64,000 nt of DNA from Neopestalotiopsis rosae (lineage: Eukaryota; Ascomycota; Sordariomycetes; Amphisphaeriales; Sporocadaceae). The stretch covers positions 4,092,001-4,156,000 of the forward strand of contig JALGAS010000002.1 in assembly GCA_023078685.1 (NCBI GenBank), in the 5' to 3' direction. Every line of letters starts with the position of its first letter. Position 1 is the first letter of the stretch. Shown here one piece after another: positions 42,579-54,748 of the stretch. The notes below the pieces were generated by a model. It was not told the origin of the DNA and made no database searches. It saw nothing but the letters and a program-made list of their open reading frames with translations. The translations under genes were made by a program, and so were the position numbers.

Positions 42579-44570
42579 ATGCTATCTCGTCAACTACTGC
42601 GGCGAGGTCCCCCACCACAGATTCACCTGCGAGCTTGTAGACGTCTGTCCCAAATGGCCGCGCAGACATCCCCGGCCCCGGCCAATGGGAATGCTGCCTC
42701 ATCTTCTGGCAGGTCCATCAACGATATCCCCAAGACCTGGAACTTCACCTCCAAGCTCCCTGCCGATTCCGAATACGCAACGCCGGCCGACTCACACAAG
42801 ACTCCCCGCGACCAGATCGGCCCTCGGCAGGTCCGCGATGCCATCTTTACCTGGGTGCGCCCCGAGGGCGACAAGAACCCCGAGCTCCTCTCCGTCTCGC
42901 CCGCGGCACTGAGGGACCTCGGCATCGATGCGGCGACGGCGCGCAGCGATCCTGACTTCTTAAATACCGTGGCCGGCAACAAGATCCAGGGCTGGGATGA
43001 GGAAAAGGGCGAGGGCGGATACCCGTGGGCGCAACTATACGGCGGCTTCCAGTTCGGGCAGTGGGCGGGCCAGCTGGGCGACGGGCGGGCCATCAGCCTG
43101 TTCGAGACCACCAACGCAGAGGGCACGCGGTACGAGCTGCAGCTCAAGGGCGCGGGCCTGACGCCGTACTCGCGCTTCGCCGACGGCAAGGCCGTCCTGC
43201 GCAGCAGCATCCGCGAGTTCGTCGTCTCCGAGGCCCTGCACGCCCTGGGCATCCCCAGTACGCGCGCGCTGAGCCTGGTGCTGACGCCCGGCGTGAGGGT
43301 GCGCCGCGAGACCCTCGAGCCCGGCGCCATTGTCTGCCGGTTTGCGCAGAGCTGGCTGCGCCTGGGCAACTTTGACATCCTGCGCGCCCGCGGCGAGCGC
43401 GACACGGTGCGCAAGCTCGCTACCTACATTGCCGAGGACGTGTTTGGGGGTTGGGAAAACCTGCCCGCGAGGCTGGACGACCCGGCCAAGGCCACCACCT
43501 CCCCGGAGCCGTCGCGGGGCGTCCCCAAGGACGAGATTCAAGGACCCGACGAGTACGCCGAGAACCGCTTCACGCGGCTGTACCGAGAAATCGTGCGCCG
43601 CAATGCGCTCACCGTGGCAAAGTGGCAGGCCTATGGCTTCATGAACGGCGTCCTCAACACGGACAATACCTCCATCTTTGGCCTGTCGATAGACTTTGGC
43701 CCGTTTGCCTTCATGGATAACTTTGACCCTGCATACACGCCCAACCACGACGACTATATGCTTCGGTACAGCTACCGCAACCAGCCCTCCATCATCTGGT
43801 GGAACCTCGTGCGGCTGGGTGAGTCCCTTGGGGAGCTCATTGGGGCTGGTCCCAAGGTGGACGATTCCACATTTGTCGAAAAGGGCATCGAGGAAGAGCT
43901 TGTAGAAGAGCTGACCTCGAGGGCCGAAAAGGTCATCATGCAGGTTGGCGAGGAGTACAAGCACGTTTTCCTGTCAGAGTACAAGCGCCTCATGACTGCC
44001 CGTCTCGGCTTGAAGAATTTCAAGGAGAGCGACTTTGATGTCCTGTTTTCTTCGCTCTTAGATACCATGGAGGCGCTCGAGCTCGACTTCAACCTATTCT
44101 TCAGAAGGCTGAGCGGCCTCAAGGTGGCGCACTTGGATACCCAGGAGAGCCGCGAGGTCAAGGCTGGCGTCTTCTTCTACAAGGACGGCCAGGGGGTGTC
44201 GGCGCCTAGCGAGGAAGAAGGCCGGAAACGTGTTGGGGAGTGGCTGGGCAAGTGGCGGGAACGTGTCATTGAAGACTGGGGCGAGTCCGAAGCCGCAGAT
44301 GAGGAGAGGAGGGCAGCCATGAAAAAGGTGAACCCGAGCTTTATCCCTCGCGGATGGATCTTGGACGAAGTGATCAAGAGGGTGGAAAAGGATGGCGAGC
44401 GGGAAGTCCTCGATCGCATCGTGTGGCTCGCGCAGCATCCTTTCGAGGAGGGCTGGGCTGGCAAGACTCTGGACGGAGTTGATTATACAGGCGATAAGGA
44501 AGAGGAGACGAGATGGATCACTGAAGTACCCAAGGCAAAGAGGGCGCTTCAATGTAGTTGTAGCTCATAG
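42579..44570 (+). CDS. FMP40: SelO/YdiU-family protein adenylyltransferase (pseudokinase), FMP40-like
   Basis: Single exon, 663 residues from ATG 42579. The N-terminus (MLSRQLLRRG, LRACRRL) is a good mitochondrial presequence. SelO (UPF0061, PF02696) signatures are strong: YPWAQLYGGFQFGQWAGQLG, GRAISLFETTN, ELQLKGAGLTPYSRFADGKA, LRSSIREFVVSEALHALGIP, the YGFMNGVLNTDNTSIFGLSI block and IDFGPFAFMDNFDP. Known members use ATP in a flipped pocket to AMPylate mitochondrial proteins on Ser/Thr/Tyr in redox homeostasis. The protein ends CSCSS; the third residue from the end is the position of selenocysteine in animal SelO, here Cys. There is no sign of a Sec codon. It is divergent from the AKR gene. 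Confidence 0.95.
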   Translation: MLSRQLLRRGPPPQIHLRACRRLSQMAAQTSPAPANGNAASSSGRSINDIPKTWNFTSKLPADSEYATPADSHKTPRDQIGPRQVRDAIFTWVRPEGDKNPELLSVSPAALRDLGIDAATARSDPDFLNTVAGNKIQGWDEEKGEGGYPWAQLYGGFQFGQWAGQLGDGRAISLFETTNAEGTRYELQLKGAGLTPYSRFADGKAVLRSSIREFVVSEALHALGIPSTRALSLVLTPGVRVRRETLEPGAIVCRFAQSWLRLGNFDILRARGERDTVRKLATYIAEDVFGGWENLPARLDDPAKATTSPEPSRGVPKDEIQGPDEYAENRFTRLYREIVRRNALTVAKWQAYGFMNGVLNTDNTSIFGLSIDFGPFAFMDNFDPAYTPNHDDYMLRYSYRNQPSIIWWNLVRLGESLGELIGAGPKVDDSTFVEKGIEEELVEELTSRAEKVIMQVGEEYKHVFLSEYKRLMTARLGLKNFKESDFDVLFSSLLDTMEALELDFNLFFRRLSGLKVAHLDTQESREVKAGVFFYKDGQGVSAPSEEEGRKRVGEWLGKWRERVIEDWGESEAADEERRAAMKKVNPSFIPRGWILDEVIKRVEKDGEREVLDRIVWLAQHPFEEGWAGKTLDGVDYTGDKEEETRWITEVPKAKRALQCSCSS

Positions 44571-46453
44571 ATCTAAACTAGCAGCACAGTCTATCATTGT
44601 TACGATGGCATCAATATTGTCAAACATGATTCATTAATACTTGATGATGCAAGAGGGAATATTGAAATATAGAAAACAAAGCATCCAGTACTTGTCCGAG
44701 TCACAAGCTAATTGACATTGTCAGATAAGATAAATCACCAGAAATTATGAGGACTATTCCCAAATATCAAGACCATCCAAGCAGACTACTACAAGACCGT
44801 CGGACACTGTTTCAATACATCACTCCCTTTTGAACTGGCTTCTCACTTCACTCGCTATGAGTGCGGTGCAGCTGGAAGTCCCGTTCTCGCTGCCAAGGCT
44901 TCAGAAGTAATACAGATTTATAGGTGTAAGAATTCTTTATTTGGTCACCATTTTATATTCATAAAACTTCTGGGAGGGCTTTGCTTGCTTGGGTGTGTCG
45001 CCACATACACGATTTGTTTGCGAGGGTGTATCGCGGGTCCTTCACTGCAATATCAGCCCTCCCAAGGGCATTCAAATAATTCACCTACCTGCCTAAAAGC
45101 TACATCAGTAACATGTAAGGCTTTGCTGCACATGCAGTCATGCACACCATCTCTGCATCTTCCAGTCGCTATCAGCACTCGTACAAGGGCTGAGGCTGAC
45201 CTGTTTCTAGTTGCATAGGACTCCGCCGAAGAGAACACCCAATCGGAGGTTGACATTCTGGCAGGCATATGCATTTGCCACGCATACCTAAGTTGTAATA
45301 AGTAGTTAAACCCCAGTAAATGGCGCCTTTCACTGCAATTTTAGCCTTTACGAACGGCATCACTAGCATGGCACGTTGAAATCAATCCCCGAAGTCCACA
45401 ACCAAATACACCACTCGTTTCACCCCTCGCGATTCCGCCATGCTGTCGTTTGAACAATTTTTTCCATCAGACGTGCTTTCGTGAGACTCCTTGAGCACTG
45501 CTAGCTCTCGAGAAACGCGTTGAATAGACTACTATGTACCATTTCACAAGCAATCAAAAGCATGCATGATGGCATCAGACACCAAAACCGGAAATGAAAT
45601 TATCATCAGGTTCAGCCCTCTTACAAAGCTTGAAAAGATAAAGACTTGGAAATGGACGCGGAACGAACGCCTTGACGTTTGGTTAGGCTTGTAGTCGGGA
45701 GGTAAATGGTAGAAGCTAACTGCCATATGACCGAGGTTTTTTGAAGGAGATTAGCAAAATCTGAGTTGCTGCATTTGTAAACATCCATCAGGTTCTGCGG
45801 ACCAAAATTTCCATGTGCTTCTCAGCCGTTCTCGAGTATTCTTGTCCTCGGTAGTTCCGGCCAAGTATGTCTTCACAGGTAATCTCTGTTCGATTGCTTG
45901 ACGATGTGGGCATGACCATAAACTACAATTCATACTGTTAAAGATATCCAAATAATTATCCTGATCCAGGAAGTCGGACAACCGTTATTTGAATCAAATG
46001 AACCATTTTCAAATTAAAAATCGAGAGCAATCGAAATATCATAAATTTCTTTCTCAGAGCGGTAACTCTGGGAAAAAATTATAGAGAAAGAACATCAAGG
46101 AGAAGACCAGATCAGAGATGATACAATCAGAGGAAGATTGTATCATAAGGCCATCGATATGTGATCCAACGTGAAATCACGTCTTGAAATCCGGGGACGG
46201 TCAATGCTCTGGACAACAGTCCAGGGCAGTATATAGCTAAATGTGCTTGATAACAATCACTTCACCAGGGCAGACCGAGGCTAGACTTTTTATGTACTTT
46301 CATTCTCTGCTTCGCCGTTACCATCCTATATGTACAGAACATACAAATGCGAGTGTAGCCTTTAACGAACAAAGGAAAAGCAAATAGCAGGCTCCATTAC
46401 CGCATGTGGTATTCTCTTTTCATCCGCTGTCCTCTCTATATTGTATCAACCCC
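44571..46453. other. intergenic
   Basis: About 1.9 kb without a recognisable gene. Two diverged copies of a short TTCACTGCAAT..CAGCC segment occur at about 45038 and 45327. Confidence 0.45.
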
Positions 46454-48971
46454 TCATGCACCGTAAGCGACCTGACCCATGGGCTTGTCCTCAGTCATAC
46501 CCGGTGCCAGCAAATCTGTCTTGGGGTTGCCCGTTGCCTTTGCGATCGAGCATCTTGCCATTGTTGGCGAGCTTATGTAAATGTTAGCACCAGTCCACAA
46601 TAGCACCGATTCGGGGGTAAGGATCCACTAACCTTCTAGAGATGACATCTGTAAAATAGAAATCCTCAATAACCTTCTTCAGGGGTTCACCGCTGGGCTT
46701 TGCGCCCTTGTTCTGGTCAACCAACTGCACCTTGCTGAGCTGCTTCAGGGAAGTGGGCTCAACGACATCGTAGACTGTAAGAGCCGGGCTGATCTCTGCA
46801 GCTCTGTCCCGGACCATGGCAACATCATCGTACGGCAGAGGAACGCCAAGGAACTCTGATGCAGCGCGGATGATCTTCCAGTCAGTACGAGCGGCACCGG
46901 GTAATGATGTGGCAGCACGAGTCATCTGAACACGGCCCTCGGTGTTGACATAGGTTCCAGCCTTCTCGGTGTATGCGGCACCAGGCAGAACAACATCAGC
47001 AATCTGAGCACCCTTGTCACCGTGATGACCCTGGTAAACAACGAAGGCATCCTTGGGGATATCGGCCTCGTTGAATTCGTCGGCGCCGAGCAGCCAGACG
47101 AACTTGGGCTTGGTCTCGGCAACAGCGGCAGAGGGAGGAACGAAGCCAACCTCAAAGGCACCAGCGCGGGAAGCGTCTCTCTGGAGGACGTTGTATCCGT
47201 TGTGCTCAGCAGTAAGGAAGTTTGCGGCGTTCTTGTCAACGAAGCCACCAATGAGCTCGTAGAAAGCCTTGGCGTCAGGGTGGTCAGTCACACCAGAGCC
47301 AACAACAATCATGGGCTTCTTGGCTGCTTGGAGCTTCTTGCCGAAGGGGCCGGCGAGAGCCTTCTTGAGAGCAGCAAAGTCGGCACCGAGGTGCTCGACC
47401 TCGAAGGTCGAGTCGAACTCCTCACCAACAACACCAATCTCAAGGTCAGATCGAAGCCATTGCTTGCGGATACGAGCGTTCAAGCCGGCAGCCTCGTGGC
47501 GGGGGTTGGTGCCAACCAGGAGGAGAGCATCAACATCCTCAACACCCCAGATGAGAGAGTTGAAGAGGTAGTTGGAACGCACATCAATACCGTGAGGGAC
47601 GGGGCCGTTGCCAGCAGGAACATCGATGGTCAGGTTCTCAGAGCCCAGCTTGTTGGCCAGGTCCTTCATGACGACCAGAGACTCAACCTCGGTCAAGGCA
47701 CCAGCGATAGCCTTGAACTCGTTCTCACCGGGCGCCAGAGCACGGTAAGCGACAGAGATGTCGGTCAAAGCCTGCTCCCAGGAAGCGGGCTCGAACTTGC
47801 CGTCACGTCGGACCAAGGGCATGGTCAGTCTCTGGGTCTTGAGACCGTCGCAGGCGAATCGAGTCTTGTCGTTGATCCACTCCTCGTTAACATCGTCGTT
47901 CAGTCGGGGAATAACACGCATGACCTCAAGACCTCGCGAGTCTACACGGATGGCGGAACCCAAACCGTCGTGGACATCAATGGACTCGGTCTTCTTCAGC
48001 TCCCAAGGTCTGGCACGGAAGGCGTAAGGCTTCGACGTAAGGGCACCGACGGGGCAAAGATCGATAACGTTTCCGGACATCTCAGAGTCGAGGTTCTTCT
48101 CGAGGTAAGTACCGATTTGAATGTCGTTTCCACGGCCGAAAGAACCCATCTCAGGAGCACCTGCAACGTCGTTTGCGAATCGGATACATCTCGTGCAGTG
48201 GATACATCTGTTCATGGACGTCTTGATGAGAGGTCCAATGTTCTTGTCCTCCACGGCACGCTTGCCACCAACCTCGTGGAATCGTCCTCTGTCGCCACCG
48301 TATCGCATCGACTGATCCTGAAGATCACACTCACCACCCTGGTCGCAGATAGGGCAGTCGAGAGGGTGGTTTGCTAATAAGAACTCCATTACACCCTCGC
48401 GGGCCTTGTGGGTGAGCGGAGAGTTGGTCTTGACGACCATACCGGGTTGTACGGGCCATGCGCAAGATGCCACGGGCTTTGGTGCTCTCTCAACCTCAAC
48501 CAGGCACATACGACAGTTTCCCGCAATCATTAGTTTCCTGAGCCATTTGTCAGCGCGCTTGTTCGTGGTCGTGTCGAGATCGGAATAGTCAGGAATCGTA
48601 CTCATGGTAACAGTATCTAGGGTAATCTGTTAGCTTCTAATCGAGTGCAATGCATTTCCAGGTGATAAAAATACCTAGGAACGGTTGATCCGGCCTTCTC
48701 GCAAGCCTGAATCAGGGCGGAACCAGCTATATCTCGGTCAGCCACACCATCACACCCGGAAGCCGCCGCGTCACCATACCTTCAATCGAGACCTTCTTTC
48801 CATCTACAGAAACTGTCAGCCATTATCACGTCGCAAGAATCGAGGTATTGACGAACCAATGGTCAGCTCGACCTCGGCGGGTCGCTGAGCAGTCGCGGAA
48901 AAGGCTCTCGTGGCATTGGCGGCATGCCTGCTGGACCGCCAAGCCGAACGAGCCAGAGAGTGTCGCAGCAT
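46454..48971 (-). CDS. nuo78: NADH:ubiquinone oxidoreductase 78-kDa subunit, mitochondrial complex I
   Basis: Six exons (48857-48971, 48780-48803, 48675-48726, 48602-48616, 46633-48537, 46454-46571) give 742 residues, the expected length. Introns are 53, 53, 58, 64 and 61 bp. Exon 4 is only 15 nt. The presequence MLRHSLARSAWRSSRHA ends near RAFSATAQ. Fe-S ligands follow: YCYHE with AGNCRMC (2Fe-2S), CPICDQGGECDLQ, and NRCIHCTRC (4Fe-4S); the rest is the molybdopterin-oxidoreductase-like domain (VPAGNGPVPHGID, LLLVGTNPRHEA, GRVQMTRAA). The last exon supplies the conserved C-terminus with SSPTMARCS and PMGQVAYGA. It carries electrons through the peripheral arm of complex I. Without the splices the frame would falsely begin at 48605 and stop early. 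Confidence 0.96.
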
Positions 48972-50346
48972 CGTGTCGTCCCGACGGAATTATACGATGT
49001 AGAGGGGAGAAAGGGCAGCAACGAAGGCTGTGGCGGCCGATTGAGAGCTCTTGCAGAGTGTTGACGTCTCTCTTTCAACGGCAAGAAAGTGCTGGGTTCG
49101 GGAATAGTAGTGGCCGCCTCCAATTGGCGATTATGATCAAAACGGATCTGATTGGCTGGACTGGGGCTCCACTCCCTCGACCTCACGTATTTGACTCCGT
49201 TAGAGACGGGGTTTGCTCAGTTTCTAGGTGTAATCATGCACGGCTGTAGTTTAATTGAATGTCTTTAGCATAGCAAACAATTTGGCCGTTTATGCGGCGA
49301 ATTTTTATTGTATTTCTATGACGCTGAGGACATGGCCGACACACTGGTCTTCTGGTCAAACAAATGTGTAGCTATTCATTGGCTTGGGACTGTCGGATTA
49401 ATCATGGTCCCGTTGCTACTCCAGCCGCGGCAGACTGCCGACTGACAAATGGCAAAATGCTGTCACTGGACAGGCAAACAGGTGCCCGTTGAGCGGAAAT
49501 GGTCTGTGCCCTCGAGCTCTCAACGTGCCAACTCTCCCCCCAAGCCCCCCCGTTGTGCCCCATGCTCCAGTTTTTGCAGCAATAAGCGATGCAGGTCCGA
49601 GCTTTCTCCCATTCTCTGCTGGCCCCCCTGAGTCTCGCCTGGTCAAGGTCGAATTTGATGCCTGAGGTGATAGCCTCGCTGCTCCGTTTGCTGCTCTCAT
49701 TGGCTCGTGCACAATTTGGCGCCAAATCATCCATTTGGAGCTTAAGTCGTCACGTCCATCGGTTGAGATCCGCGAAAGCCACGAACGTCTGTCTGTCTGT
49801 CTATCCTCATTGAATCCACCATCATCAAAGGAGGATTCAGTATTGTGTCATAGCTGGGGAAGGTGGCCTTTCTCCTTCGCTGTCTGTCCTTCACCACTTC
49901 TGCTGTTGCATTCTTATTTTGCGATTTAATAGACACGACCTAGGCACACGACCGCTGCTACGAACCATCCCATTGTCGCCAAGCCTGAAAAGTAGACGTT
50001 TCTCAACTTCCTTCCACCTCAGCCACCGCGGCCACTTGTTTAGTAATTTATTTTCCTTCAACTTTCACCACCACCGACGGCACGAAGAGAGTCGCCAGTT
50101 TGCAAAGCTATTCGAGCTTGATAGTACGACAACCTCGCCTCTTCGAAACTGCGGATGCAATTGATTGCGCACACGACTTGAATTCTGTGTATTGCTTTCA
50201 TCCTTCGAGCCCGATAGACGCGCATGTCGAACCGACTATTCATCGCAACACAACGGTGAAGACGGCAGAGTAGAAGGCGATTTACCGTCTTTTGCACGCC
50301 AGGAACAGCCAATCGCTGGTAGCAGAACAAAGCCAGGTTCACAGCT
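48972..50346. promoter_or_regulatory. divergent region between nuo78 and the striatin gene
   Basis: About 1.4 kb. The stretch 49910-50340 before striatin is rich in pyrimidine tracts and is likely a long promoter plus 5' UTR. No gene was recognised. Confidence 0.45.
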
Positions 50347-52982
50347 ATGAGCTGGCAAGTCTCTGGGATGGGTGGCGGCAATGTAGGCGGCAATTTTGGT
50401 GGTCAAGAGCTTGGAGGAATGCCCACAAATGGCCTCAACCAGCCTCATGCCACTGAATACACACTACAAGGTGTTATGCGCTTCCTCCAGACTGAGTGGC
50501 ATCGGCATGAGCGGGATAGAAATGCCTGGGAGATTGAGCGGCAGGAGATGAAGGGCCGCATCGCTGCCCTTGAAGGCTCAGCAAGGAGAGCAGATGCGAC
50601 TCAAAAAGCTCTTAGGAGATATGTTGGAATCTTGGAGAAGAAGGTCAAAGATCAGACTACTCAGATCACCCGCAAGTCACAAGGCTCCGATGCCGGATCA
50701 GTCGACGAGCACGCCGTGAAACAGCCTCCTTCCAAGGTTGATCGTGCAGCCTTGATCTCGGAGAAGCTCCAAAGTAAGTTGACCGCTTCTTCATCCTCAC
50801 TGGACCCTACTAATAATGTACAGCCTCCAACGAGAAACCAAAGGAAGACATCGCTGGCCTCGAAGGTCTTATCGGAGAACGTGGCCAGGAGGAGGATGAC
50901 CGCGAGCAACTTAGAACCTTCCTCGACCAGTGCCAGAACGAATTCATGTACCTCATGATCACTCCTGCAAACCCGATTCCACCGAGAGACTCCCCTCCGA
51001 TGCCGATGCTCGACGACGTGCGCGAGGGCGAATATGGCGTACCTGGAGGGATGCAACCTCTCGATGCAGCCTTCCGAGCACTCCACTTGAACCAAAACCA
51101 CGTCAAAGATCCTGGTCCACGACCTCAACAGAACCATGCCGCAGCAATGCAACAGCAAATCCCGGGTCTTGCACGACAGAATGTTCAAGAGCTGCAATCA
51201 GCCCCCATGGTCCGTGCTAATGAGAACCCAGCAGCGACATACAACAACAACACCAACCCAGACTGGCAAGCTCCCGTGGGTGTCGCTCTGACAAGCCGTG
51301 ATGATATTCCAATCAAAACCAACCATAGCGACCAGTATCCACGGCCGAACGTCGAGGAAACCGAGAAACGTGGTCTAGGCGAGCCTGATGGTTGGGATTT
51401 CGGAGAGGGAACTTTCCCTGATGCTGCATCTTCCCAACAACTTCAGAACATGTCCTCACACCGGCCCGATACGGACGTATTTCCCGCTGCTGAAAACCCG
51501 CCGAAGTCACCCAACAGAGGCGCAAACTCGCACAGAAGGAAGACTTCGCTGTCACGTAGGCGAAGTCTAGATCAGGAATTGTCTCTCAACTCTCAATCAC
51601 ACAAGTCAGACAGTGGAAATTTCAAGCTCCGGTATGGGCTGCGCGGTCATCTCAATACAGTGCGGACGGTGATATTCTCCGGTGGCGGTAGCCCTGGAGA
51701 ACCAGAAATATGCACAGCAGGCGATGATGGCCTCATCAAGCGCTTTCACATCCCGCGAGAGAATCCGGCCCACATGAGCACAAACGCATCAGACCTTGAT
51801 GTGCCGGCAGACTTTACGCATCGAGGCCACAATGGAGCCGTTCTGTGTCTTACATCTTGGTCTCCTTCGCCGAACTTTTCAACTGGAGGAAGAGCACAGG
51901 GCGATGGCTGGATCTTCTCTGGTGGCCAGGATGCTTCCATTCGCGTGTGGGAACGCGGCCGAGTTGATCCCAAGGCAACCATTGACGGGCATACGGATGC
52001 TGTCTGGGCCGTCTGCGTACTTCCCGCAACACTCGGTGCTGTCTTTGGTCAGACCAGTTCGTATGGTAGCCCAGATCGCATCCTACTTGCATCCGGCTCT
52101 GCAGATGGTGCTGTCAAGGTCTGGTCTGTAAGCGCTCCGCCGCAGTTGACCTCCCCACAGCCGTCAACTGGTCGTCGCGCCACGGGAAGCAGAGGACGCG
52201 GCAACTCGATGAGTTCTGGCTCACAGTTCCCAAACACTCCCCAGCCCAACATGACCTCCAGCACACCTTTCCATTCTACACTTGTTCATGACATTAAGCG
52301 GGCCAACGGATCAAATGCTAGCCCGACGTGTATTACTCCACTTTCGAACAACGGAGAGGCGTTTGTAGTCTCTTACTCAGATGCAGCTATCATCATTTAC
52401 GACACAAAGACTGGCGAAGAGATTGGCACAATGGCTAGCTTGGAAACATTCGATGGTACACCAGGAACCAGTGTCAATGCTGTCGTCGCTACAACAGCTG
52501 GCCTCGAGCAGAGCTCAGGTCCCGGTCTGGGCGATGAGGACGCCAACGCATCATCAGGAGGAGCAGGGCCCACGGGTGGCGGTCTTGGCGCGGGCAGCGG
52601 CATCGAAGGTGTAATTATTAGCGGTCACGAGGACCGCTATGTCCGTTTCTTCGATGCAAACAGTGGTAAGTCGATATTGCTCCTCACTTGCTGCCGCACG
52701 AACATTTCTCACATTTTACTAGGTCAATGTACGTATAACATGTTGGCCCACCCCGCCGCCATCTCGGCTCTGTCGCTATCACCTGACGGTAGAGAGTTGG
52801 TTTCGGCTGGCCACGATGCCAGTCTTCGATTTTGGAGTCTCGAGAAGCGTAGCTGTACACAAGAAATCACGACTCACCGCATCATGAGAGGCGAAGGTGT
52901 CTGTTCCGTTGTCTGGAGCAATGACGGTCGTTGGGTTGTGAGCTCAGGCGGCGACGGTACAGTCAAGGTCTTTGCTCGATGA
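50347..52982 (+). CDS. pro11: striatin-family STRIPAK scaffold (PRO11-like)
   Basis: Three exons, 50347-50773, 50824-52665 and 52723-52982, with introns of 50 bp (GTAAGT, CTAAT branch region, TACAG) and 57 bp (GTAAGT..ACTAG), give 842 residues. The N-terminal [20 protein letters not shown] plus coiled coil (to about 105) is the striatin caveolin-binding/coiled-coil region (PF08232). [12 protein letters not shown] and [12 protein letters not shown] follow, and WD40 repeats occupy about 420-842 ([57 protein letters not shown]). In fungi this scaffold gathers PP2A, MOB3 and kinases and is needed for fruiting-body development and hyphal fusion. The second intron is a multiple of three and has no stop. 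Confidence 0.94.
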
Positions 52983-54748
52983 TGATGAGAAGCAGTCAGT
53001 TATTTGTAAATAATTTCAACTTGCCACTATGATTATGCAAGCGAAAATGCGGAGTATGGGTCACGAGATCAGGATGGGCTGTTTGATGATGTATGGGATA
53101 CTCAAACCGCCACTGTCATTATACAGTGGATAACAGCGTGTATAAATTCGAAGGCGCTTTTGGCGCTGCACAAGAGAATAATATTATGGAATTCGGGCTG
53201 GCGGACCATGATTACTTTGGCATCCTTTTGCTTGACACGAGATCATTTGTATGACCGCCAAGATAGGATACAGGAAACAATCGAATCGCGCACACCACTG
53301 CCTGTGCGCTGTGGCTGCAATAAGGGAGTGGGAAGCACATTACATGTCTGATTGACAGGACAAAGAGCATCGGCTTACAACGCAAAGGATCCTCTAGGCG
53401 TGAGTGGCGTCTTATGGCTTATGCCCGTATGTCCTCGCTATGGTCATATTCCATACATTCACAGATCCTCCGACACCAACAAATTGCGCGAGTTATGCCG
53501 AGGAAGCCGTTTCGCAGGCATTTTCGAACCGGGTACTTTTGATCCTGGTGAGTGCAGCGTGCTGTAATATACTGGTTGGATCGAATTAATCTTACTTCAT
53601 AACCAACAGTTACAAAATTGTTTTTTACATTATTTCAATTTTTCATCTCCTTTCCTAGGGAACCTAGCAATATAATCATTCAATGTGGCGTGAGCACTGC
53701 GGCCCGGGGCTTGCGGTCATGCAGACGGAAACGCCTTACTTCTTACCGATATTGACGATCCCGGTGATCTGTTGGTGACACACACCCTTGAACAAAGTTG
53801 CTTGGTAGTACAAGAATGTCAGAGGGCGCTCGTACAATCTAGAGACATGGCCACAATGTAGCACGTCAAGTCCGTTGGGATGGGCTTATTGTTCCGTGAG
53901 ACGCAATGGTCAGCTTCCACAATGTTCGTAAGCAGTGACGTATTTCCGTGGCCATGTAGTCAGTCCATTCTTGATATTATATAAACATCATTCCGAACAT
54001 ATATGCAGGATTGGAAACGTACGTCAGTAGTCAAAAGAAAACTTTTGACGTGCCAAGGTGACCGATTGGCCAACCTGCATTATGCGGAACGGGTGTGCAA
54101 ACATCCATTACCAGGGTTCCTGTTGGGGTTTGACCGTTTCTTCGGTCGCTGGACCAGGTCAGCTTTTTAAGTTGACCATCCAGGGCTGTTATATGGTTTC
54201 GTGATCAACACGGGCCCCTCTCCTCGAAAGGAGCAAAGACCGACGAAGATCTCACGTCACATCTCCTGATTGGGCAATCCATCCCTGGACTGCGGCGTCG
54301 TGATTGGCCGACAACGATGTTCCGGGGCTAGAATTAACCGCCCATTCTAGACATTTGGGACTAGCTTTGCAGATTCCCATTGGCGTGCTGGGTGAAATGG
54401 CCCGGCATCTTTTTAATCACAGTCCCTATTCACGAGTGAGAAGGCCCAGAAGTGCCCTGTCTGTTTGTTAGTGATGTGATGCGCATCCCGTGCAAGGAGC
54501 GAATTGCAGTGGAGTGGCCTGGTCACGGGATGTTGGAGGAAGGTGATGAGCATCACTCACCAACTAGATTAGGAATCGCATAACTAATAAGAATGTGGCT
54601 TCCTGTGAATCACCTCCAGCTTGTCGTAAGATATATAAAATGCTGTTCCCATGCCCCTAACAGGAAAGACTCCTTCGTTCCACACCGGCACGAACCGCAA
54701 TAACAACATATCCTCTTCGTGGCTACCAACATTGCTTATCCAGGCATC
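52983..54748. other. intergenic
   Basis: About 1.8 kb with only short frames. It contains the promoter of the secreted-protein gene. Confidence 0.45.
54632..54639 (+). promoter_or_regulatory. TATA box of the secreted-protein gene
   Basis: TATATAAA at 117 bp before the start codon at 54749, a consensus box in a region of otherwise mixed composition. Such strong TATA boxes are common at highly inducible genes. Confidence 0.55.

Noticed and set aside
43035..43964. 309-codon open frame antisense to the SelO gene
   Set aside because: High GC in the real gene leaves the opposite strand free of stops; the antisense product has no plausible features.
47022..48377. 451-codon open frame antisense to nuo78
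   Set aside because: It is fully overlapped by the highly conserved complex I subunit; the open antisense frame follows from codon bias.
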